DNA of 16,427 nucleotides from Irpex lacteus (Eukaryota > Basidiomycota > Agaricomycetes > Polyporales > Irpicaceae): NCBI GenBank assembly GCA_001986395.2, contig MQVO02000185.1, forward strand, positions 1-16,427. Reading direction: 5' to 3'. The notes beneath the pieces are model-generated. The model did no database searches. It was not told the origin of the DNA and saw only the letters and a program-made list of their open reading frames with translations. Below are positions 1 to 6,384 of the stretch, one piece after another. Position numbers and translations under genes: made by a program. Every line of letters begins with the position of its first letter. The first letter of the stretch is position 1.

Positions 1-54
1 GTACTAGACCTACAGCTAGTGCAATTGTACCAACTAGTACATGGAAACCATGGA
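1..54 (-). CDS. cox3: cox3 exon 2 (partial, runs off the window)
   Basis: Start of the second cox3 exon. Read on the minus strand after a shared U from exon 1, it gives FHGFHVLVGTIALAVGLV, the conserved helix carrying the FHGxHV signature of cytochrome c oxidase subunit III. The frame joins exactly to exon 1 (ATG-then-FHG) once the 169-nt intron is removed. The gene continues beyond position 1, so the last 30 or so residues are not visible. Subunit III is a core inner-membrane subunit of complex IV. Confidence 0.93.
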
Positions 55-223
55 CAAACTATTACTAGCCTTATATTATCAATATTTTTTAATACAATTA
101 AGACTATATTATCTAAATGTAATGTATAGTCGTTGTGCCTCTATTTATTTAAATAAAAATAAAGCTTTGTTTTATCAGTTAAGATCTTAACAAAATAGAT
201 TTAGTTAAAGAGCATAAAGGTTT
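55..223 (-). other. Small ORF-less group I intron in cox3
   Basis: The intron lies between exon 1 ending in U (position 224) and exon 2; its last base is G (position 55), as expected for group I splicing. Core signals are visible on the minus strand: a P7 5' strand in CAACGACTA (plus 127-135) and a P7 3' strand in GATAATATAGTC (plus 102-113), which pair. Removing exactly these bases restores the COX3 frame across GGU-UC. At 169 nt it is close to the minimum size for the class and has no endonuclease ORF. Whether it self-splices cannot be judged from sequence. Confidence 0.85.
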
Positions 224-890
224 ACCCTGTTGCAAAGAATAAACAGCTACCATAAGCACCGTCTGCCATAGAGAATCCAGCTACGTCATATTCAAGTCCT
301 TGTAGAGCTGTAAAGATAATAGCTAGTACAACTGTTAGGAATAAACCAATTAGAGCAGCTGAACGGTCTGACCGGAACATAGCATGGTGACCATATGTTA
401 CAGTAGCACCTGAGCTAATTAGTAGTAGTGTATTCATTAGAGGTACTGCCATTGGTGATAGTGCTGTTACACCTGCTGGCGGCCATTGTGACCCTAGTTC
501 AACTGTATGTGCTAGACTTGAATGGAAATAAGCCCAAAAGCTTGATAGGAAGAAGCAAGCTTCTGTAACAACGAATAGGCTAACACCAAGTGATAGGCTG
601 TGTTGTACAATCTTAGTATGGTGACCAAGGTATGTACCTTCCATGATACAGTCAGCCCACCATAGAGCCATAGCAGTTGATGTGCTTAGTAGCCCAATAA
701 CAAGTAGTAGACCAGCCCCATCAAATGAGTTAAAGTACATAGCTGCGCTTGATAGCATCACTAGAATTGACCCTGATGTTAAAATAGGCCAAGGGCTTTT
801 AAGTGTTAAATGGTGAGGGTGTGATTGATAGGCTGGACGTAGACCTAGAATCGTCTTTGATTGGTTAAGACCGTTAAGCAATAGTGCCAT
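224..890 (-). CDS. cox3: Cytochrome c oxidase subunit III, exon 1
   Basis: Encodes the first 222 residues of COX3, a multi-spanning inner-membrane subunit of complex IV. Recognisable segments in order are SPWPILTSG near residue 32 (helix 1), ALWWADCIMEGTYLGHHT near 75-92, ACFFLSSFWAYFHSSL near 110-125, and GSQWPPAGV near 133. The last helix ends in FFATG, where the usual FHG follows in exon 2. The ATG at 890-888 is the first in frame. It gives an N-terminal stretch (about 25 residues before the conserved HPHHL) that is longer than in many fungi, so a later start is conceivable. Codon use is typical of the resident genes here: CTA for Leu, AGT for Ser. No stops or frameshifts are seen. Confidence 0.96.
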
Positions 891-1090
891 GTTCGGTTTG
901 TGTTTAATCTCCTTAGAGTAAAGATTAGAAGCCCTTTACTATATGTTGTTACATGTGTGTCTGTTAATGCAGTATTTTAGTTTTAGTTGTTATTAAAATA
1001 AGCATCGACCCATTAAACTTTTTTTTTGACAGGATAGAGTGTTTAGATACCTTTTTTTATTTTAATAAAAAAAGGGAGTTTAATGGATGT
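891..1090. other. cox3-tRNA-Pro spacer with nested hairpin
   Basis: No gene is seen here. The region holds a nested stem: CATTAAACT (1011-1019) pairs with AGTTTAATG (1077-1085), enclosing an inner hairpin CCTTTTTTT/AAAAAAAGG at 1050-1075. The inner hairpin belongs to a family of CCTn-AnGG hairpins found elsewhere in the window, including inside rnl. It lies between tRNA-Pro and cox3 on the minus strand, so it could act in transcript processing, but nothing proves this. Confidence 0.55.
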
Positions 1091-1163
1091 CAGGTAGGTT
1101 GGACTCGAACCAACGATCTCCCATACCCAAAACGGGTAACTTAGACAACTAGTCTACCACCTG
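1091..1163 (-). tRNA. trnP: tRNA-Pro (UGG)
   Basis: A full cloverleaf of 73 nt on the minus strand. The acceptor is CAGGTGG/CTACCTG (7 bp, one G-U). The D stem is GACT/AGTT with a 9-nt loop. The anticodon stem is CCCGT/ATGGG with loop TTTGGGT, giving anticodon UGG with U33 and G37. The T stem is GTTGG/CCAAC with loop TTCGAGT. It lies between nad1 and cox3 on the same strand, so it may be punctuated out of a common transcript. Confidence 0.92.
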
Positions 1164-1306
1164 GTTATATATTTTTACGTATATCTTATAACATAGATCT
1201 TTTAACGTAAATTAGTATTGATTAGATAGTATACATGCTCTATTATTTTACACATAGTATTAGACACATAAATTATACACATAGTAAAGGGGTCTAAGGC
1301 ATAATA

Positions 1307-1399
1307 TTAAATGCAATTAGAAATACTAGGTACAACTAGTACAAGTGCAATAGCTGGTGGTAGCATACCTGTCCAACAGAAAGTAAATAAGTTGGTCAA
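1307..1399 (-). CDS. nad1: nad1 last exon (carries a one-base frameshift)
   Basis: C-terminal exon of NADH dehydrogenase subunit 1. After a U shared from the previous exon it reads FDQLIYF, the start of the conserved last helix. The continuation CWTGMLPPAIALVLVVPSI is in the next frame and ends at TAA (1307-1309). The shift falls in the AAA at 1380-1382, an extra base relative to the expected TAC TTC TGT. The flanks read well as NAD1, so this is either a real +1 frameshift, a sequencing error in a homopolymer, or a site corrected in the RNA or during translation. Confidence 0.82.
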   Translation of the reverse strand: MTNLFTFCWTGMLPPAIALVLVVPSISNCI

Positions 1400-1579
1400 C
1401 TATTCTATTAACTAGTATAGAAATATAAAGCCTTTCAACATAGACAGACTGCATGATATATAAAGTGACATCGTAGAAATAGCAATCGTTTGACTAATTA
1501 AGGCATTAACCTTAATAGTTGCATGATAGGCATATGGGCCTGTACACGCATAAAGATCAATAGGGTTATACGGCTAGAC
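1400..1579 (-). other. Small group I intron in nad1 (third)
   Basis: A 180-nt gap between exon ending CGG-U (Arg plus first base of Phe) and exon starting UU-GAC. The intron ends in G. A plausible P7 is GATTGC in CAAACGATTGC (plus 1482-1492) paired with GCAGTC (plus 1447-1452), six base pairs with one G-U. The core is less canonical than in the other two small introns. The exon junction is strongly supported by the PRLR-FDQL reading of NAD1; the intron class is an inference. Confidence 0.7.
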
Positions 1580-1759
1580 ACCGTAGACGTGGTAGTGTAG
1601 CACGGAACCATACAAAGGCAAAGCAACCCATACATGTCTTGATAGCTAGTACTAGTGCAGAAATAGAAATAGGTGTAGTATTGACAACTAGTAGAGGGAA
1701 ACCGCTACCACCTAGGAATAGAGTAGCAGATAGAGCACTCATTAGTACAATAGAACAAT
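1580..1759 (-). CDS. nad1: nad1 third visible exon from the 3' end side (penultimate exon)
   Basis: Reads (Y)CSIVLMSALSATLFLGG near its start and CFAFVWFRATLPRLR at its end. Both are conserved NAD1 segments: the region after the FLGEY motif, and the WxRxxxPRxR segment before the last helix. The frame is open throughout. Joined to the preceding exon it gives LGE-Y-CSIVLM, and to the next RLR-FDQL. NAD1 is a membrane subunit of complex I that forms part of the quinone site. Confidence 0.9.
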
Positions 1760-1951
1760 CGCTAAATGATTAAAGTGTTATTTATAGCCTTTGCTATAAG
1801 CTAGACCATATCTTTGTCTACCCTTTTACATTTCTATGGCAAATAAAGAGGTTAAGAACATATGTTAATTGGTCGTTGAACCTGTTAACCAGGCAGAGTC
1901 TAATTTATTAATTTTAACTGTATTTCGTATATAAGACGATAGAGCATTACT
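1760..1951 (-). other. Small group I intron in nad1 (second)
   Basis: A 192-nt ORF-less intron. On the minus strand it shows a textbook core: TTCAACGACC (P7 5' strand, plus 1871-1880) and AAAGATATGGTC (P7 3' strand, plus 1804-1815). Exon before ends in U (1952) and the intron ends in G (1760). Excision joins GGU GAG U to AU UGU, i.e. LGE-Y-C, the expected NAD1 reading. Confidence 0.87.
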
Positions 1952-2494
1952 ACTCACCCAGAAAGAAAAGAACGAATGGCATAGCGCTATGTTCAGTCAT
2001 AAATCCAGCTACTAGTTCACTTTCAGCTTCTGGTAGGTCATAGGGTGTACGATTAGTTTCCGCTAGTACACTAATGATAAAGAGTACAAACATAGGTAGT
2101 AGAGGTACAACAAACCACATAGGCATTTGTGCTTCAACAAGTGTCATTATGTTAAGTGAACCACCCTTGATTAGTACAGCTAGTACAGCAGAGCCTAGCA
2201 CTAGTTAATATGAGATCATTTGAGCAGTTGAACGCATACCACCAAAGAAGGCATACTTTTCATTCGCAGACCAACCTGCGAGTAGAACACCATATACACC
2301 CATAGATGAAATGGCTAGGCTATATAGTACACCTAGTTCGATGTCAGCTACTACTGCTCCAGGTCCAAATGGAATAACAGCCCTTCCTAGTAGTGCAAAG
2401 GTCATTACAATAGATGGAGCTAGATAGTAGATAAAGGCATTAGCATTAGATGGTACAACTGTTTCCTTAACGATAAGCTTAAGAGCGTCAGCGA
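1952..2494 (-). CDS. nad1: nad1 central exon with an in-frame UAA
   Basis: Encodes the central part of NAD1. It opens with [20 protein letters not shown], continues with AVIPFGPG and [10 protein letters not shown], then [15 protein letters not shown] and [15 protein letters not shown], and ends FVLFFLGE-Y. These include the quinone-site loop [17 protein letters not shown]. The codon after ISY is TAA (2205-2207) where the family has Glu, so one substitution would separate it from GAA. The frame is otherwise unbroken on both sides, which makes a large rearrangement unlikely. Codon use matches cox3 and nad5. The N-terminal exon that should precede ADALK is not on the minus strand anywhere upstream in this window. 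Together with the frameshift in the last exon, this copy would not give full-length protein without correction. Confidence 0.9.
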
Positions 2495-2602
2495 CTATTA
2501 CATTAAGGTCCCTTTTTTTATATTTTTTTTTATTAAAATAAAATTAAATTTTAATTAAAGTATTCTTTTTATTTTTTTAATAAAATAAATATTGTATTAC
2601 TC
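2495..2602 (-). other. 3' end of a group I-type intron in nad1 (first)
   Basis: The nad1 exon begins UC-GCU-GAC, preceded by ...AATAG, matching the U|...G junction pattern of the other introns in this gene. The stretch upstream is AT-rich and contains a T-tract and palindromic repeat (2532-2560, identical over 29 nt to 4734-4762). The decayed GIY-YIG endonuclease at 2603-2869 lies on the same strand within it, as expected for an intron-encoded endonuclease. The intron's 5' end and core were not found. Confidence 0.55.
2532..2560. repeat. 29-nt AT palindromic repeat, copy 1
   Basis: Identical over 29 nt to 4734-4762. It belongs to the ATTAAAATTTAATT-type palindrome family also seen at 5244-5273, 7930-7953, 10731-10754 and 15723-15752. 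It sits just downstream of the GIY-YIG remnant in the nad1 intron. Confidence 0.8.
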
Positions 2603-2869
2603 TTAATTTAGCTTTAGTTTCTTAACTATGTTTCTTCCCTAAACAGCATCTCTCAATTTAATCTTAGTTTCTTCTGTATGTTTATATGTTTTACCGAATG
2701 CTGCCTCTCTTAATTTAGCTTTGGTTTCATCTTAACGATTAATAGCTATTTCTCTAATTTTCTCCATAGATTCAAGAGTATGTTTATAACCAAAAAGTGA
2801 ACCCGCTACTTGTAAAATATTATACTCTGGCTTTAAAAGGTCTATATAATATTGTTCTCTTTCTATTAA
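2603..2869 (-). pseudogene. Decayed GIY-YIG homing endonuclease, C-terminal part
   Basis: Read from 2869 downward, the translation gives EREQYYIDLLKPEYNIL and then AGSLFGYKHTLESMEKIRE. This is the conserved end of the GIY-YIG catalytic domain (the E-x-Y-Y-I-D-x-x-x-P-x-Y-N block) followed by DNA-binding NUMOD3-like repeats (FGKTYKHTEETKIKLR). Stops interrupt it at NR* and DAV*, so it is not functional. The N-terminal GIY-YIG motif is missing; the upstream edge coincides with an AT repeat. It lies on the coding strand inside the first nad1 intron. Such enzymes normally promote intron mobility by cutting intronless alleles. Confidence 0.8.
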
Positions 2870-3199
2870 CTTATTAAAATAAAATTAAATAAAATCTCCT
2901 GTGTAATTTATTTATTAAATATCTTCTTAAGTTTTAGTTAGAATTAATTATAATTCCCTCCTCTCATCTGAAGATAAATAACTATTTAAATTAGTTAATA
3001 TTTTATTTTTAAATAAAAGTAGTAAAATAAATTAGATTCTTTCTTAGCTCCCTTTTTATTTCTTTAATCTTACTCATCCCCCACATTGTCGGAGTTAAAA
3101 TTATTAATTGTAGGAGTGTGCGAATTCAATAAATATTTATATTCTTATTTATTCTTTTTCTTTCTTTAGTTAAATAAAGTAGTTGTCCCCGCCTTTTGT
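2870..3199. other. AT-rich stretch with a short repeated ORF start
   Basis: No complete gene is seen. On the minus strand an ATG at 3077-3075 opens a short frame beginning MSKIKEIKREL, one of five similar starts in the window (see findings). The rest is low-complexity A/T with palindromic segments. Confidence 0.5.
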
Positions 3200-3394
3200 T
3201 TATTTAGGAATAGAGAATGATTTACAAAGTTTTCTAAGAGACATTGGAAGTAATAAGAAACTATCTTTAAATACTAAATTGATTCCATTATCTTTAACTT
3301 TTCTAGCTACTTTGCTAAATTTACCTTCAGATTTTTCAACCTCCAACTGTCTTTGTTTATCAACATTATTTATATTATTACTATTAGAATCTTT
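3200..3394 (-). pseudogene. Fragment of plasmid-type family B DNA polymerase (dpo)
   Basis: Minus-strand translation has a polar, Lys/Asn-rich lead followed by NGINLVFKDSFLLLPMSLRK and then LCKSFSIPK-stop. The block FKDSxLLLPxSLxKLxKxF is characteristic of the exonuclease-domain region of protein-primed DNA polymerases from linear mitochondrial plasmids. About 63 residues remain of a protein that is usually around 800-1000. Codons are TTA/AAA-rich, unlike the CTA/AGT-rich resident genes, which fits foreign plasmid origin. No ATG start; the 5' side ends at a stop. I infer an old plasmid integration. Confidence 0.68.
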
Positions 3395-3406
3395 TTATTT
3401 AAAATT

Positions 3407-3769
3407 CTAATAATTTAATTTTACCCTCCCTCCTAGATAATCACTCCCTAGACCTGTAAAGATATAACTTACTAGATAACCTGCAGTAAAAGACAGAATT
3501 GATAGAATAAACATAGGAATACCCTGGGTGCATCATGAGTATGTTCATAATTTGATCGAGTAGCTGAAGGTGTACTAAAGAAGACAAGGAGTAGCTGAAG
3601 GTGTACTAAAGAAGACAAGGAGTAGTAGACGGAATGAGTAAAAAGCTGTTAGACCTGCACTTAGTGTACCTAGCCAGAATACCCATTGTCCACTTAGTGT
3701 TTATTGACCAGCAGCTAGAAAGAGAAGGGCTTTGAAAAATGCATGCGTTACTAGAGGATAAAGAGCTAA
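3407..3769 (-). pseudogene. nad5: Second, divergent and broken nad5
   Basis: Reads LALYPLVTHAFFKALLFLAAG, a conserved NAD5 block, then after a stop (TAA) jumps to SGQWVFWLGTLSAGLTAFYS, skipping about 45 or more residues. It goes on to NYEHTHDAPRV and IPMFILSILSFTAGYLVSYI, ending GLGSDYL. A 31-bp tandem duplication (3560-3590 and 3591-3621) and a further one-base shift near 3525 break the frame. The intact nad5 at 8649-9569 covers the same region but shares only roughly half the residues by eye, so this is a divergent homologue, not a recent copy. It may come from another lineage by horizontal or plasmid-mediated transfer. Confidence 0.85.
3560..3621. repeat. 31-bp perfect tandem duplication
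   Basis: The unit at 3560-3590 is repeated exactly at 3591-3621, followed by the first bases of a third. The length is not a multiple of three, so it shifts the nad5-like frame. Slipped-strand duplication is the simplest origin. Confidence 0.97.
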
Positions 3770-4305
3770 AATTAACTAACAAAAAACTAGTTATTTGGGT
3801 GTGGAAGCTGCATAACCATTGTCCCAGCTTGAGGGATTACATTTACACATTTACTATTAATATTAGCTATAATCACTACTATTCTTACTCTATTGAGGTT
3901 CGCATCACGCTCACTGTGTAGAACTCATTATCTTTATTTACTTTTCTTTAAGTTATTACTACTCTTTAATTTAAAGATTATTTATTATTTATCGCTAAAC
4001 TCCCTTTAAATTCTTTAATAAGAGAATATATTAGAGATAATCGTAGTTTAAATTATTCTTATTATATTAGATAAAATAAGAAGATAATAATAATTATTAA
4101 TAAATTTAAATTAATTAATAAAAGAATTATTTTTCATCATCATTTTCATTATTTATTTATTTATTCTAAAAATATTTATATTTAAAAAAGGGGGAAGTTA
4201 TCTCTTACTACTCTATTATTCTCTATTATTTATTATTATCTTATTCTCTTATTTTATTTTATGGGATTCTCCCTCCCCTTCAGGAGAATTATATTTATCT
4301 CATAA
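3770..4305. other. AT-rich stretch, no gene recognised
   Basis: Starts at the breakpoint of the nad5-like fragment, which coincides with a half-copy of the CAAAAAACTAG motif (3780-3790). It includes a copy (about 3969-4013) of a roughly 44-nt sequence found again at 10903-10946 with about three differences. It also contains a 7-bp hairpin ATTCTCC/GGAGAAT at 4266-4289. The remainder is low-complexity A/T. Confidence 0.5.
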
Positions 4306-4563
4306 TTAGGGAAAAAGGACAGACAAGCTTCTGAGTCAACAGGATGTGTGCACCGTACTCTTCTTTTAACAGAAAATACAAAAGGAAGAGGTATCTAAAC
4401 TGATAAAAAAATATCTTTAGTGAAAACTACACGAAGTTTTTCATCCTTTGCTCGATTTCCTTTAGAGGATTATGATTATGTTAGCCAGGGTGATGGTTAT
4501 TTTAGTGAAGGTTGTTTAAAAATATGTACAGATAATTTAACTAAGGATGAGGTAAATGGTTAG
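4306..4563 (+). pseudogene. Unidentified ORF remnant with one internal stop
   Basis: An open frame of about 86 codons interrupted once by TAA (4396-4398). It includes the stretches RQASESTGCVHRTLLLTENT and RFPLEDYDYVSQGDGYFSEG. Composition looks like real coding sequence (mixed charged, aromatic and small residues), but I do not recognise the family. It ends at TAG just before a CTCCTTTTTTTT/AAAAAAAAGGG hairpin (about 4574-4598). A second frame resumes beyond that hairpin, so the hairpin may have been inserted into a longer ORF. Confidence 0.45.
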
Positions 4564-4573
4564 ACCCCTATTC

Positions 4574-4598
4574 TCCTTTTTTTTTATAAAAAAAAAGG
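4574..4598. repeat. T/A hairpin with CC/GG ends
   Basis: CTCCTTTTTTTTTT then TATAAAAAAAAAGGG forms a near-perfect stem. Similar hairpins lie at about 1050-1075, 12590-12616, 14110-14135, 15483-15500 and 16001-16023, two of them inside rnl. This one separates two ORF pieces. Confidence 0.7.
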
Positions 4599-4604
4599 GC
4601 ACAA

Positions 4605-4713
4605 AAGATTTTGTTTGTAGATGATGTGAGTAAAGCTAAAGATCAAAGAGAATACTATTCTCTTAATAAAAAAGATAGTGTTGAGGGACACCCTCAACAT
4701 TGACCTTTGATAG
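4605..4713 (+). pseudogene. Short ORF piece with SKAKDQRE start motif
   Basis: Frame reads KILFVDDVSKAKDQREYYSL and then NKKDSVEGHPQH, followed by TGA. If UGA is Trp, as the tRNA-Trp(UCA) suggests, it extends a few codons to TAA. The SKAKDQRE segment recurs on the opposite strand at 4920-4880, preceded there by ATG. An 8-bp perfect hairpin GTTGAGGG-ACA-CCCTCAAC lies inside it (4680-4698). Family unknown. Confidence 0.4.
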
Positions 4714-4733
4714 AATACTAAAGAAAAGAACTT

Positions 4734-4762
4734 ATTAAAATAAAATTAAATTTTAATTAAAG
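4734..4762. repeat. 29-nt AT palindromic repeat, copy 2
   Basis: Identical to 2532-2560. Here it follows the short ORF ending near 4713. Confidence 0.8.
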
Positions 4763-4803
4763 AATCCCGGGATAATTAATTATAACTAGTGCAGATATTA
4801 TTA

Positions 4804-4920
4804 TTAATAGTAACTCTTTCTTCTTTTCTCTTGAGTTCGCACCCGCTCATTTATAGAACTAACTCCGATAAATTTATTATTTAATAGATAATTCTCTCTT
4901 TGATCTTTAGCCTTACACAT
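4804..4920 (-). CDS. Small ORF, 38 codons, start shared with other fragments
   Basis: ATG at 4920-4918, TAA at 4806-4804. It opens MCKAKDQRENYLLNN and ends in a basic tail (RTQEKRRKSYY). The start nearly matches the plus-strand piece at about 4627 (SKAKDQREYYSLN), so the two are inverted copies of one gene start. It is probably a truncated copy, not a working gene. Function unknown. Confidence 0.35.
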   Translation of the reverse strand: MCKAKDQRENYLLNNKFIGVSSINERVRTQEKRRKSYY

Positions 4921-5243
4921 TGTTTATTATTCTTTATCACTACTCATTATTATTTAATTGTGAGAGTTCAAAGACTTTTGTATCTCTCTTATCTTTTAAC
5001 TTTACCCATTAGTAATCTTTGGAAAGTTCAAATTATTATTTTAATGAGCGAATGCAATAAATTATAATAAGGGTAAACTTTTATTTTGATCGAGGGAGCG
5101 AGGTTACACAATGGAATTACTCATTATTATTGAAATTACTATTTTCTCTCTTTAGTATTAAATAAATTTATAGTTCTTATTGTTATTACTATTATAATCT
5201 TTAATATTATTATTATTTTATTTAAAGATGGTACATGCTCACT
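4921..5243. other. AT-rich stretch with another short ORF start
   Basis: On the minus strand an ATG at 5009-5007 starts MGKVKR and then meets a stop; it resembles the other MSKxK starts. An imperfect repeat links 5020-5070 with 3085-3130. No other gene is seen. Confidence 0.45.
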
Positions 5244-5273
5244 AATTAAAATTTAATTTAATTAAATTTTAAT
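5244..5273. repeat. AT palindrome
   Basis: AATTAAAATTTAATTTAATTAAATTTTAAT, a near-perfect palindrome read as two halves around the centre. It sits at the downstream edge of the frame that runs on from the cob fragment. Confidence 0.85.
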
Positions 5274-5340
5274 AATACCCACAATATATTCTAGATATTG
5301 CTTGTGAATCAGTAAATCATAAAATAAAAATTTATTAAAT

Positions 5341-5417
5341 AGGTTAACTGGCTTAGGTGAGTCAACAACGTAGCTGTTAACGATTGATAGAATAGAGTTA
5401 CTCTTTAGTACTCGCAT
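5341..5417 (-). CDS. cob: cob first exon or N-terminal fragment
   Basis: ATG at 5417-5415 starts MRVLKSNSILSIVNSYVVDS and continues PKPVNL. This is the conserved apocytochrome b N-terminus, which would normally go on SYLWNFG. After CTA at about 5340 the match ends and an AT-rich sequence follows, so this is either a first exon before an intron or a truncated copy. The rest of cob is not in the window. Codon use (CTA, AGT, GTA) matches resident genes, suggesting native origin. The open frame extends upstream of the ATG, but that part does not look like cytochrome b. Cytochrome b is the quinol-oxidising subunit of complex III. Confidence 0.8.
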
Positions 5418-5556
5418 AGTCTTCGTAAACAAAAAATTAGTCTTATAGTCTTTACCCGTAGGCTTTAATTTCAATTAGCTATTAATGGAAAGGGTGATAC
5501 TGAAGGCTTAGCTAGCTGCTTCTACAGAATAAAAAGATATTTAAATTGAGGAGAAA

Positions 5557-5577
5557 GAATTCTAACTAGTTTTTTGG
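5557..5577. repeat. Half copy of the CCCCAAAAAACTAG palindrome
   Basis: GAATTCTAACTAGTTTTTTGG, matching the right arm of the full hairpins at 6174-6221 and 16091-16138. It ends five bases before the tRNA-like sequence at 5582. Confidence 0.75.
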
Positions 5578-5581
5578 TACT

Positions 5582-5651
5582 GTCAGTGTAGTTTAAAGGT
5601 AAAACTAAAATTATAAAATATTTAAATGTCAGTTCGATTCTGACCACTAGC
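5582..5651 (+). tRNA. tRNA-like sequence, identity unclear
   Basis: D arm GTTT-AAAGGTA-AAAC and T arm GTCAG-TTCGATT-CTGAC are perfect. The acceptor GTCAGTG/CACTAGC pairs except for C-A at the third position and a U-G at the second. The anticodon arm is all A/T (AAAT, 8-nt loop TATAAAAT, ATTT) and no usual 7-nt loop with U33 can be drawn. It is either a pseudo-tRNA or one whose RNA is edited. It is directly followed by a second tRNA-like gene. Confidence 0.45.
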
Positions 5652-5652
5652 T

Positions 5653-5724
5653 GATCTTATGAATTTAATGGTAAAATACAGGGCTTGCCAGTTCTGAAAT
5701 GCCAGTTCAAGTCTGGCTAAGATT
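5653..5724 (+). tRNA. tRNA-like sequence, possibly tRNA-Gly (GCC)
   Basis: Acceptor GATCTTA/TAAGATT (first pair G-U), D arm ATTT-AATGGTA-AAAT, and T arm GCCAG-TTCAAGT-CTGGC all fold well. The anticodon stem CAGGG/TTCTG closes an 8-nt loop CTTGCCAG instead of 7. If TTGCCA is the true loop core the anticodon is GCC (Gly, with A37); a UGC (Ala) reading would put C at 37 and is less likely. One base separates it from the preceding tRNA-like gene. Confidence 0.55.
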
Positions 5725-5779
5725 ATTAATTTGTTAAATATATTTAAAATAAATAATAAAAAGGTGGATTACCTGTACT

Positions 5780-5965
5780 CTATTCCTTGTTAAAGAAATT
5801 TATTAAAGGGAAAGGTAGTGTCACTGGAGATATTCCTTCTAGAATCTTGAATTCCTCTTCAGTAAGACTGATACCGTGGATAGCTAGTACACTATTCAGT
5901 ACTGTGAGGTCTGTAGGATTCTCACTAGCTAGATGTAAATAAATGAGATAACTAAAGAAATTTAT
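5780..5965 (-). pseudogene. Probable GIY-YIG endonuclease N-terminal fragment
   Basis: Minus-strand frame from 5965 reads YLHLASENPTDLTVLNSVLA, then HGISLTEEEFKILEGISPVT and LPFPL, and stops. The pattern HGxxLxxxxxxxLxxxxxVxxxxPL resembles the leader that precedes the GIY-YIG domain in many fungal intron ORFs; the GIY motif itself is absent. The same short sequence AAAGAAATTTAT flanks it on both sides (about 5793 and 5955), which may be a recombination scar. Identification is by resemblance only. Confidence 0.45.
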
Positions 5966-6173
5966 CTTTAATTCTAGATTATTCCTCTTTTTAAAAACAG
6001 AGTATTTAAATTAAACTAAACATCCCCTAAAAACACAACTCAAGTGAAAGGGGGAAGATTAAGATACTAAAGAAATAAAATAAATTGAATAAAGATAATA
6101 ATTATAATCGAGAGCTCCTTAAAGAAAAATATAAAAAGTAAATAAGAATAGTCTGATAAATTCTTGAATAAAT
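5966..6173. other. Intergenic A/T-rich stretch
   Basis: No gene is seen. The only notable sequence is the approach to the full palindrome at 6174. Confidence 0.5.
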
Positions 6174-6221
6174 CCCCAAAAAACTAGGAATTAGAATTAA
6201 TTCTAACTAGTTTTTTTGGGG
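6174..6221. repeat. Full CCCCAAAAAACTAG palindromic element
   Basis: CCCCAAAAAACTAG at the left pairs with CTAGTTTTTTTGGGG at the right, and AATTAGAATT with AATTCTAA in the centre, giving a long hairpin with one-base irregularities. Full copies recur at 11019-11066, 13000-13048 and 16091-16138, a compound copy at 15675-15789 and half copies elsewhere. Confidence 0.92.
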
Positions 6222-6290
6222 GAGGGATATTAATAAAATAATATTAAAAGATAAAATATAAGAAATACTCTTATTAATATAAATAGATTT

Positions 6291-6337
6291 AATTAAATAA
6301 TAAGTAACTAAAATAATAATTAAATAATTAAATATTT
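6291..6337. repeat. Left arm of a 47-bp perfect inverted repeat
   Basis: Its reverse complement is exactly 6765-6811. The two arms enclose tRNA-Phe, tRNA-Ile and about 430 nt. Confidence 0.95.
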
Positions 6338-6340
6338 TTT

Positions 6341-6384
6341 AAATTTAAAAACAAAAAATAAAAAATATAAATAAAAGAATAGGG
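6341..6384. repeat. 44-bp direct repeat, copy 1
   Basis: Identical to 6882-6925. It ends at the edge of tRNA-Phe. Confidence 0.93.

Noticed and set aside
2199..2210. In-frame UAA in nad1 as evidence of a changed genetic code
   Set aside because: UAA ends other frames normally here (for example nad5 and nad1 itself), and the stop codons in nad1 and nad4 replace different residues (Glu, Tyr), so one reassignment does not explain them.
3183..3410. 75-codon plus-strand ORF
   Set aside because: Antisense of the dpo-like fragment; Leu/Phe/Ser-rich composition is what reverse-complemented Lys/Glu codons give.
3739..3921. 60-codon plus-strand ORF
   Set aside because: It partly overlaps the nad5-like fragment in antisense and then low-complexity DNA; no recognisable feature.
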